From positions 707 to 18,913 of the forward strand of contig JAPLMC010000113.1 of NCBI GenBank assembly GCA_026387215.1: a stretch of 18,207 bases of DNA, in the 5' to 3' direction. Numbering within the stretch: position 1 is the stretch's first letter; the number at the start of each line of letters is the position of its first letter. Made by a program: the position numbers and the translations under genes. The notes beneath the pieces are model-generated. The model ran no database searches. It saw only the letters and a list, made by a program, of their open reading frames with translations, and had not been told where the DNA came from. The stretch comes from Candidatus Omnitrophota bacterium. Its GTDB lineage: Bacteria; Omnitrophota; Gorgyraeia; Gorgyraeales; Gorgyraeaceae. Below, piece by piece: positions 1 to 5,922 of this stretch.

Positions 1-1
1 C

Positions 2-1591
2 TGCGTTTTGGTAAACATGCCGATCGGAACAGGCCTTGATTTTAAAGGCGTAGTAGACATTTTGGATATAAAAGCTACAGATAAACTCAGCGGGGAAGAT
101 AAAGAGAAGGCCTTAGAGTTGAAGAATTCTCTGATCGAAGCTGTTGCAGAAAAAAATGACGAGCTCTTGGAAAAGTATCTGGAAGGCAAAGAATTGAGCC
201 CTGAAGAAATAAAAAACGGGTTTAAAAAAGCAGTTTCAAATAGAGAACTATTCCCTATATATTGCGGTTCAGCAACTTTAAATATAGGCATAAAAGAACT
301 TATGTCTAACATGTTTGACATACTGCCTTCACCTATTGATATGAAGATAAAGAAAGCAAAAGATCCGAATACAGGCCAGAATAAAGAACTAAAGCCTGAT
401 GGAACCGGGAATTTCAGCGGATTTGTATTTAAAACAGTTTCTGATCCGTATGTAGGCCAACTGACTATTTTTAGGGTATACACAGGCAGCATTAAGGCAG
501 ATACGTCTTTTTATAATGCTACAAAAAGAACTACAGAAAGAATAGGCCATATTTTAAGCGTATTTGGCAAAGAGCAAAGGGCTGTGACTGAGGCAATTGC
601 AGGAGACATTGTAGCTGTTGCAAAATTAAAGGATACTTTAACAGGAGATTCATTGTGCATAGAAAAAGACCAAGTGATTTTTAATCCTATTGAGTTTCCA
701 GAGCCTGCGATTTCATTTTCAATAAAGCCAAAAACCAGAGGCGATGAAGATAAAATTTCCATAGCGCTACATAAGCTTACCAATGAAGATCAGACATTTA
801 GGTCAAAAAGGGAAGAGCAGACAAAAGAGTTGATAATATCAGGTATGGGCGATTTGCACCTGGATATAATGATTAACCGCCTAAAAAAGAGATTTGGAGT
901 GGAAGTAGAAAAAGGCACTCCAAAGGTTGCGTATAAAGAAACTATTAAGAAAATGACGAAGCTTCAAGGTAAATACAAGAGACAGTCTGGTGGCCGGGGA
1001 CAATATGGAGATTGCTGGCTTCAGTTAGAGCCTCTTGAAAGAGGCAAAGGTTTTGAATTTGTAGATAAAATTGTTGGAGGAGTTGTACCTAAAAACTATA
1101 TACCGTCTATTGAAAAAGGCGTTGTAGAGGCAATGGCTCAAGGAGCAGTTGCCGGATATCAAATAGTTGATATGAGGGTTATTGTATATGATGGCTCATA
1201 TCATGAAGTTGATTCTTCCGATATGGCTTTTAAAATCGCAGGAGCAATGGCTTTGAGAAAGGGAGTATTGGAAGCTCACCCAGTATTGTTGGAGCCTATT
1301 ATGGATGTTGATGTTATTGTACCTGAAGAATTCATGGGAGACATAACAGGTGATTTGAATTCAAAGCGTGGCAGGATCGCAGGCATGGATGTACAGGGAA
1401 AACTACAGGTTATAAAGGCAAAAGTTCCCATAGCTGAAATGTCAAAATATGCATCGGAGCTGAAATCAATAACAGGCGGCAGGGGCTCATACTCAATGAA
1501 ATTCTCGCATTATGATGAAGTGCCTGCAAAAGCAGCGCAGACTATTATTGCAAAATATCAGGAGACGAAGAAAGAGGAACAGGATAACTAA
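2..1591 (+). CDS. fusA: Elongation factor G family GTPase, 5'-truncated (EF-G2/FusA2-like)
   Basis: This is the C-terminal three quarters of a translational GTPase that moves tRNA and mRNA through the ribosome after peptide transfer. The gene runs off the left edge, so the P-loop and switch motifs are missing and the reading frame is open from base 2. Visible parts are the end of the G domain, domain II (FSGFVFKT through AGDIVAVAKL and TGDSL), domain III with SGMGDLHLDI, domain IV with QSGGRGQYGD and DGSYHEVDSSDMAFKIAG, and domain V with EEFMGDITGDLNSKRGRI. The wording FGKEQ...AVAKLKDTLTGDS and the D after GQYG resemble the EF-G-like (EF-G2/FusA2) subfamily more than canonical EF-G, so this may be a paralogue. 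The family is certain; the subfamily is an inference. A 160-nt repeat-rich spacer separates it from yebC. Confidence 0.9.
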   Translation, partial: CVLVNMPIGTGLDFKGVVDILDIKATDKLSGEDKEKALELKNSLIEAVAEKNDELLEKYLEGKELSPEEIKNGFKKAVSNRELFPIYCGSATLNIGIKELMSNMFDILPSPIDMKIKKAKDPNTGQNKELKPDGTGNFSGFVFKTVSDPYVGQLTIFRVYTGSIKADTSFYNATKRTTERIGHILSVFGKEQRAVTEAIAGDIVAVAKLKDTLTGDSLCIEKDQVIFNPIEFPEPAISFSIKPKTRGDEDKISIALHKLTNEDQTFRSKREEQTKELIISGMGDLHLDIMINRLKKRFGVEVEKGTPKVAYKETIKKMTKLQGKYKRQSGGRGQYGDCWLQLEPLERGKGFEFVDKIVGGVVPKNYIPSIEKGVVEAMAQGAVAGYQIVDMRVIVYDGSYHEVDSSDMAFKIAGAMALRKGVLEAHPVLLEPIMDVDVIVPEEFMGDITGDLNSKRGRIAGMDVQGKLQVIKAKVPIAEMSKYASELKSITGGRGSYSMKFSHYDEVPAKAAQTIIAKYQETKKEEQDN

Positions 1592-1751
1592 GTAAAAGGT
1601 CTCTCGCTGTATAAAGTTAATAGCGGACAGCTTGGGATCGATTTTTGTTTCACAGAGCAAATAGCGAAAGACATCAGGTCCCTCGCGACAATATGCAAAC
1701 ATAAGGTCGCTCGGGATCAATTTTTGCTTCGCAAAAATTGGGAGGTTTTAA
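1592..1751. repeat. Repeat-rich spacer with GCTTCGCAAA-core palindrome before yebC
   Basis: The 160-nt gap contains a perfect hairpin at 1718-1740: CAATTTTTGC, loop TTC, GCAAAAATTG. It ends directly on the yebC Shine-Dalgarno GGGAGG (1740-1745), with the ATG at 1752. A decayed relative, GGGATCGATTTTTGTTTC, starts near 1634. A short motif AGGTNCTCG-like recurs three times, at 1597-1606, 1676-1685 and 1704-1713. The same elements reappear before rpmF. I see no convincing promoter here. Confidence 0.7.
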
Positions 1752-2495
1752 ATGTCAGGTCATTCAAAGTGGGCTACAATTAAGCATAAGAAAGCTGCTA
1801 CAGACGCAAAAAGAGGAAATTTGTTTACGAAGCTTATCAGGGAAATAACAGTTGCTGCGAAAAACAGCGGTGGAGATTCTACTACAAATGTGAGATTAAG
1901 AACTGCCGTTGACAGAGCAAAACAATCCAGCATGCCTCAGGATAATATAGATCGCGCAATTAAAAAAGGCACAGGAGAACTGGAGGGCGTTATTTATGAG
2001 GAATTTAGTATAGAGGGTTATGGCGTGGGCGGAGTTGCAATCCTGGTAGAAGTCCTGACCGATAATAAAAACAGGAGTACAGCTGAAATAAGGAATATAT
2101 TTTCAAAGAAAAACGGTAATGTCGCAGGTGCAGGCTCTGTTAGCTGGATGTTTCAAAAGAAAGGTTATATAGAGATAGATAGAAAAGCTTATCCTGATGA
2201 GGATAATATAATGGACAAGGTCCTTGACGCAGGGGCACAGGATATGCAGACAGAAGAAGATGTATATGCAGTTACAACTGAGGCGAGAGATTTAGAGGCT
2301 GTTAAGAAAGCGCTTGAAAATAATAAAATCAAGACAAAGTCAGCTGAAATCACAATGATACCCTCTACTGTCATAAAGCTAGACGGCGATGCGGCAAAAC
2401 AGGTTCTTGGGTTGGTGGAAGCGCTTGAAGAGCATGACGATGTCCAGAATGTGTATGCTAATTTCGATATCCCAGATGAACTAATCGAAGGTTAA
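1752..2495 (+). CDS. yebC: YebC/PmpR family protein (TACO1-type)
   Basis: A 247-residue cytosolic protein of the YebC/PmpR family, long annotated as a transcriptional regulator. The wider family, including mitochondrial TACO1, is linked to translation of difficult stretches such as prolines. The hallmark N-terminus MSGHSKWATIKHKKAATDAKRG is present, followed by FTKLIREI, DNIDRAIKKGTGE and the C-terminal ending EEHDDVQNVYANFDIPDE. Length and both termini match the family, so the ATG start is firm. It is supported by GGGAGG seven bases upstream. The Shine-Dalgarno directly follows a perfect hairpin (1718-1740), which could affect ribosome access. Its stop lies seven bases before a TTGACA-type palindrome that separates it from queH. 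Confidence 0.96.
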   Translation: MSGHSKWATIKHKKAATDAKRGNLFTKLIREITVAAKNSGGDSTTNVRLRTAVDRAKQSSMPQDNIDRAIKKGTGELEGVIYEEFSIEGYGVGGVAILVEVLTDNKNRSTAEIRNIFSKKNGNVAGAGSVSWMFQKKGYIEIDRKAYPDEDNIMDKVLDAGAQDMQTEEDVYAVTTEARDLEAVKKALENNKIKTKSAEITMIPSTVIKLDGDAAKQVLGLVEALEEHDDVQNVYANFDIPDELIEG

Positions 2496-2502
2496 TACAA
2501 AG

Positions 2503-2541
2503 AACTTGACAAAAGTGACATTGTTAGTTTGTCAAGTTTTT
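2503..2541. repeat. TTGACA/TGTCAA palindromic element, copy 1
   Basis: Outer arms AACTTGACAAA (2503-2513) and TTTGTCAAGTT (2528-2538) pair over 11 bp. The core GTGACATTGTTAG contains a weaker inner inverted repeat. A short T-run follows, so in RNA it could act as a weak terminator after yebC. It matches copies at 15140-15175 (33 of 36 positions) and 17467-17502. It fills the gap before queH, whose start is at 2551. Confidence 0.8.
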
Positions 2542-2550
2542 ACGTTTATT

Positions 2551-3087
2551 ATGAAGTTGTTATTGCATATTTGTTGCGGGCCATGCGCGTTATATCCTTT
2601 AAAGGAACTCCTGAGCAGAAAGTTTGATAAAATCACAGGGTTTTTTTATAATCCGAACATTCACCCGCCTAGCGAATATAAAAGTCGAAGAGATGCCTTA
2701 TCCGAAGCTTCTTCAAAAATAGGATTTGAGGTCATAATCCCGGATTACAAGATGGAAGAATATTTTAGGTATGTTTTATCAAAAGAGGATTCTCCTGAAA
2801 GATGTTCGCTTTGTTGGAAATTAAGGCTTTCTGAAACAGCGAATTTTGCGAAAAATAATGGTTTCGACGCTTTTACAACCACGCTTCTAATAAGCCCATA
2901 CCAGAATCATGAAAAGATTAAAAAAATAGGAGAAGAAATAGATGGGAAGATGGGCGTTCAATTTTATTATCAGGATTTTAGGCCAGGTTTCAAAGATGGC
3001 CAGGACCAGGCGAAAAAAGAAAATTTATACAGACAGAAATATTGCGGGTGTGTGTTTTCTGAGCTGGAGAGAGTAAAGATAAAATAG
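2551..3087 (+). CDS. queH: Epoxyqueuosine reductase QueH
   Basis: A 178-residue QueH (DUF208) protein, the alternative epoxyqueuosine reductase that carries out the last step of queuosine synthesis in tRNA. It has the family's cysteine pattern: HICCGPC at residues 6-12 (C8, C9, C12), CSLC at 85-88 and CGC at 165-167, with NHEKIKKIGEE near 119. These residues are known to bind an Fe-S cluster and a second metal. I place the start at the ATG encoding MKLLLHICCGPC. The frame stays open upstream to a TTG at 2506, but that extension would translate the palindromic repeat and is not family-like. No clear Shine-Dalgarno precedes the ATG. Neighbouring queA and tgt support the role. Confidence 0.95.
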   Translation: MKLLLHICCGPCALYPLKELLSRKFDKITGFFYNPNIHPPSEYKSRRDALSEASSKIGFEVIIPDYKMEEYFRYVLSKEDSPERCSLCWKLRLSETANFAKNNGFDAFTTTLLISPYQNHEKIKKIGEEIDGKMGVQFYYQDFRPGFKDGQDQAKKENLYRQKYCGCVFSELERVKIK

Positions 3088-3312
3088 ATGGATATTAACG
3101 GATTTGGAAAAATATTAATATTATCCGGGATTATTTTAACAGTCGCAGGAATTCTCTTTATATTTGCAGGCAAGATTCCATGGTTTGGAAAATTACCGGG
3201 AGATATTTATATTAAAAAAGAAAATTTCACGTTGTATTTTCCGTTAGCTACGTCAATTCTCTTAAGCGTTGTTCTTTCCGTGGTGATGTTCTTCATAGGC
3301 CGCAAATCATGA
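3088..3312 (+). CDS. DUF2905 family small membrane protein
   Basis: A 74-residue protein with two hydrophobic segments (about residues 6-26 and 50-70) joined by a conserved hairpin-like stretch GKIPWFGKLPGDIYIKKENF. That stretch is the hallmark of DUF2905. The function is unknown. It starts on the base after the queH stop and overlaps queA by ATGA, so it is almost certainly co-transcribed and coupled with queuosine genes. In other bacteria the family is often found between ruvB and queuosine genes (general knowledge, not checked here). It may be an inner-membrane protein, but no catalytic residues are evident. Confidence 0.9.
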   Translation: MDINGFGKILILSGIILTVAGILFIFAGKIPWFGKLPGDIYIKKENFTLYFPLATSILLSVVLSVVMFFIGRKS

Positions 3313-4376
3313 AATTATCCGATTTTAGCTATAGTCTTCCAAGCGAATTAATTGCGCAATATCCTGCTGAAAAACGGGACGAATCAAGGCTTTTAGTGTT
3401 GCATAAAGACACTGGACATATAGAACATAAAACTTTCAAAGACATAGAAAAATACTTAAACTCTGGCGACATGCTTGTATTAAATAATACTAAAGTTTTG
3501 CCTGCGCAAATTATTGGCAGAAAAGAGACTGGCGGAAAAGTAGAGGCATTAATTCTGGGTATAGGGCACCCCGTACCACAAGGATGCGGGGCAAGCAAAA
3601 CAGAGGGCGCAGAGAAAAGAAACGAATATGAGGCGCTTTTAAAACCTGCCAGAGGGTGTAATCTCGGGAGCAAGATCATATTTGGAGATGGAGAGCTAAA
3701 GGCCGAAGTTGCCAGAATAGAAAATGGCAGAAGGTTTCTAAAATTTAATTGTAATGGGAATTTGGAAAATATATTAGATAGATTAGGCGAAATGCCTTTG
3801 CCGCCTTATATAAAACGCGAAACAATTGATTCTGATACAACAAGATACCAGACGGTTTATGCGTCTAAAAATGGCGCTGTGGCAGCGCCTACGGCAGGAT
3901 TGCATTTTACAAAAAGTCTTCTGGAAGATATCTCTAAAAAAAGAGTTGATGTGGAATACGTTACACTTCATGTAGGATACGGGACTTTTAAACCTGTTAG
4001 CAGCGAAAATATAATAGAACACAAAATGGAAAAAGAGTATTTTGAAATAGAAAATAAAATTGTCGAAAAATTAAATAATAAGAAGGGTAAAATAATAGCT
4101 GTTGGAACAACTAGTACCAGAGTGCTGGAATCGGTTTATAGAGCAAGTTTTTCCACCCCTGGGGTGGAAAAAGGTTGGACAAACTTATTTATATATCCCG
4201 GTTATAAATTTAAAATAGTAGATAGCCTTTTGACAAATTTTCATCTTCCTAAGACAACGCTTTTAATGCTTGTATCTGCATTTTGCGGAAGGGAACTTTT
4301 ATTTAAAGCGTACGAAGAGGCTATAAAAGAGAGATATAGGTTTTATTCGTACGGGGATGCGATGCTGGTACTTTGA
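3309..4376 (+). CDS. queA: S-adenosylmethionine:tRNA ribosyltransferase-isomerase
   Basis: QueA transfers and isomerises the ribose of S-adenosylmethionine onto preQ1 in tRNA, making epoxyqueuosine. Family motifs include the N-terminal LPSELIAQYPAEKRDESRLLVL, NTKVLPAQIIGRK, PLPPYIKR, APTAGLHFT (about 194-202), TTSTRVLES and LLTNFHLPKTTLLMLVSAF (about 308-326). The start overlaps the DUF2905 stop by ATGA. At 355 residues it is slightly long, because two segments look like in-frame insertions of palindromic DNA. One is residues 84-104 (HPVPQGCGASKTEGAEKRN, hairpin 3569-3591). The other is residues 280-288 (FSTPGVEK, perfect palindrome 4148-4172), just before the conserved GWTNLFIYPG. All core motifs remain, so it is probably functional. 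Confidence 0.96.
   Translation: MKLSDFSYSLPSELIAQYPAEKRDESRLLVLHKDTGHIEHKTFKDIEKYLNSGDMLVLNNTKVLPAQIIGRKETGGKVEALILGIGHPVPQGCGASKTEGAEKRNEYEALLKPARGCNLGSKIIFGDGELKAEVARIENGRRFLKFNCNGNLENILDRLGEMPLPPYIKRETIDSDTTRYQTVYASKNGAVAAPTAGLHFTKSLLEDISKKRVDVEYVTLHVGYGTFKPVSSENIIEHKMEKEYFEIENKIVEKLNNKKGKIIAVGTTSTRVLESVYRASFSTPGVEKGWTNLFIYPGYKFKIVDSLLTNFHLPKTTLLMLVSAFCGRELLFKAYEEAIKERYRFYSYGDAMLVL
3569..3591. repeat. In-frame hairpin insertion inside queA (first)
   Basis: CCCCGTACC, loop ACAA, then GG(A)TGCGGGG forms a nine-pair stem with one G-U pair and one bulged A. It encodes HPVPQGCG in a part of QueA where relatives run from a beta strand straight into the EALLKP-like segment. That position suggests an insertion accommodated in a surface loop. 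Confidence 0.6.
4148..4172. repeat. Perfect in-frame palindrome inside queA (second)
   Basis: TTTTTCCACCCC (4148-4159), central T, GGGGTGGAAAAA (4161-4172): 12-bp arms without a mismatch. It encodes SFSTPGVEK between the conserved TTSTRVLES and GWTNLFIYPG segments of QueA, where an alignment would be expected to show extra residues. Confidence 0.8.
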
Positions 4377-4377
4377 G

Positions 4378-4473
4378 CAATTAAGTAATTAAGCGATTTA
4401 GCGATTAAGTAAGAATAAAGATGGTTTTTCTTTTTACTTAATCGCTAAATGACTAAATCGCTTAATCGCTAAT
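4378..4473. repeat. Large A/T-rich inverted repeat between queA and tgt
   Basis: The left arm begins ATTAAGCGATTTAG and CGATTAAGTAA (about 4388-4412). The right arm (about 4434-4472) is its reverse complement with one extra 8-nt piece. Each arm is itself made of GCGATTAAG/GCGATTTAG repeats. The element ends three bases before the tgt ATG, and no Shine-Dalgarno lies between. It fills the whole gap. Confidence 0.8.
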
Positions 4474-4475
4474 TT

Positions 4476-5603
4476 ATGTTTAAGATAATTCACAAAGATA
4501 AATTTACAAACGCAAGAGCCGGAGTATTGGAAACAGCGCATGGCGCTATTGAAACGCCTGTATTTATGCCTGTAGGGACGCAGGCAACAGTGAAAGCGCT
4601 TTCAAACGAAGAAGTGAAATATTGCGGAGCTAATATAATTCTTGGAAATGCGTATCACCTTTATTTAAGGCCAGGCATGGAGATTATTAAAAACGCCGGT
4701 GGTCTTCATAAATTTATGTCCTGGGATAAAGCAATGCTTACAGATAGCGGAGGGTTTCAGATATTCAGCCTGGCAAAATTGATGAAGGTTAAAGAAGAAG
4801 GCGTTGAATTTAATTCTCATGTAGACGGCTCAAGGCACTTTTTGACGCCTGAAAAAGTTGTACAGCTTCAATGTGAGCTTGGAAGCGATATTATGATGCC
4901 TCTGGATGAATGCCTGCATTACCCTAGTACTAAAGATAAAGCAGAGCAGTCGCTTGCATTGACGAATAGATGGGCGAAGAGAGCTAAGGAAGAATTCGAT
5001 AAAATAGTCACAGGTCACAGGTTACAGGTCACAGGTAAAAGATTATTGTTTGGAATAGCGCAAGGGAGCACGTATACGGATTTACGCAAAAAAGCTGCGG
5101 AGGAACTTGCATCTATGAATTTTGACGGATATTCGATTGGCGGTTTGAGCGTGGGAGAACCTTCTGAACTTATGTATGAAATGATGGAAAATGCCGTAAG
5201 ATATTTGCCTCTGGATAAGCCGCGGTATACGATGGGAGTAGGTATGCCGCATGATTTTTTTGAGGCGATAGAGAAAGGCATTGATATGTTTGACTGCGTT
5301 GTTCCTACCAGAAACGCCAGAAACGGCGCAGCTTATACCAATGAAGGAAGGATTATTATCAGAAACGGAGAATACTCAAAGGATCTCAAGCCTTTAAGCG
5401 AAAGCTGCGATTGCACCGTCTGTAAAAACTATTCCCGTTCATATATAAGGCATCTATTTAATACAGAAGAAATATTGGGGCTAAGACTTACTTCTTTACA
5501 TAATGTATATTTTTATGTAAAATTACTAGATAGGATTCGGGAAGCAATAAAGGAAGACAGGTTCCTGGAATTGAAAAAAGAGTTTAAAGACAAGGTGTTT
5601 TAA
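4476..5603 (+). CDS. tgt: tRNA-guanine transglycosylase (queuine/preQ1)
   Basis: Bacterial Tgt swaps the wobble guanine of Asp, Asn, His and Tyr tRNAs for preQ1. The TIM-barrel motifs are intact: TDSGGFQIFSL with the general acid/base D90, DECLHYP, FGIAQGS, GGLSVGEP, and FDCVVPTRNARNG with the nucleophile D273. The zinc site is C311, C313, C316 and H342. Length (375) and the N-terminus match the family, so the ATG start is firm although no Shine-Dalgarno is visible. The palindromic repeat reaches almost to the start codon. Residues 178-187 (VTGHRLQVTG) come from four tandem heptamers and look like an expansion in a variable linker. yajC follows 13 bases later. Confidence 0.97.
   Translation: MFKIIHKDKFTNARAGVLETAHGAIETPVFMPVGTQATVKALSNEEVKYCGANIILGNAYHLYLRPGMEIIKNAGGLHKFMSWDKAMLTDSGGFQIFSLAKLMKVKEEGVEFNSHVDGSRHFLTPEKVVQLQCELGSDIMMPLDECLHYPSTKDKAEQSLALTNRWAKRAKEEFDKIVTGHRLQVTGKRLLFGIAQGSTYTDLRKKAAEELASMNFDGYSIGGLSVGEPSELMYEMMENAVRYLPLDKPRYTMGVGMPHDFFEAIEKGIDMFDCVVPTRNARNGAAYTNEGRIIIRNGEYSKDLKPLSESCDCTVCKNYSRSYIRHLFNTEEILGLRLTSLHNVYFYVKLLDRIREAIKEDRFLELKKEFKDKVF
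5007..5034. repeat. Four tandem GTYACAG heptamers inside tgt
   Basis: GTCACAG, GTCACAG, GTTACAG, GTCACAG lie head to tail. They encode VTGHRLQVTG between the helix ending KEEFDKI and the conserved LLFGIAQG strand. A 7-nt unit stays in frame only in threes or with compensating bases. This explains why the peptide reads the repeat in successive frames. Confidence 0.85.
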
Positions 5604-5616
5604 AAAAGGAGGATTT

Positions 5617-5922
5617 ATGCAGGGAAGTACTGGTACCTCAGGCGCAGCGATGATAGCAAATTTTTTACCAATAATATTGATATTTGTAATATTCTATTTT
5701 ATGTTAATACGTCCGCAGCAGAAGAAGCAGAAGGATTACGAGAAGATGCTTTTAGCGCTTAATAAGAACGACGAGGTTGTGACTAACGGAGGCATCCACG
5801 GTACCATATTGAATATAAAAGACGCTACATTAACTCTTAAGATAGATGATAATGTAAAGATAGAGATAAATAAAAATGCCATTGGGTATGTAAAAAAGAG
5901 CCGTGGAGGTTCGAATGACTAA
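5617..5922 (+). CDS. yajC: Preprotein translocase subunit YajC
   Basis: A 101-residue single-pass inner-membrane protein that accompanies SecDF in the Sec holotranslocon. It has the family layout: a short N-terminus, one membrane helix (about residues 13-33), then RPQQKKQKDYEKMLLALNKNDEVVTNGGIHGTI in a small cytoplasmic domain. A strong Shine-Dalgarno AAGGAGG (5606-5612) supports the ATG. It overlaps the secDF start by eight bases (ATGACTAA). The tgt-yajC-secD(F) order is widespread in bacteria and supports the call. Confidence 0.96.
   Translation: MQGSTGTSGAAMIANFLPIILIFVIFYFMLIRPQQKKQKDYEKMLLALNKNDEVVTNGGIHGTILNIKDATLTLKIDDNVKIEINKNAIGYVKKSRGGSND

Noticed and set aside
2506..2541. TTGACA of the repeats as -35 promoter boxes
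   Set aside because: No TATAAT-like box lies 16-18 nt downstream in the copies, and the start codons are too near.
2506..2550. Upstream extension of QueH from a TTG
   Set aside because: The added residues come from translating the palindromic repeat, and the family starts at the MKLLLHICCGPC-type N-terminus.
2496..2550. preQ1 riboswitch before queH
   Set aside because: The gap is only 55 nt and almost all of it is the repeat. No preQ1-type hairpin followed by an A-rich tail is visible.
5007..5034. CRISPR-like array in tgt
   Set aside because: The units are seven bases with no spacers and lie within a coding sequence.
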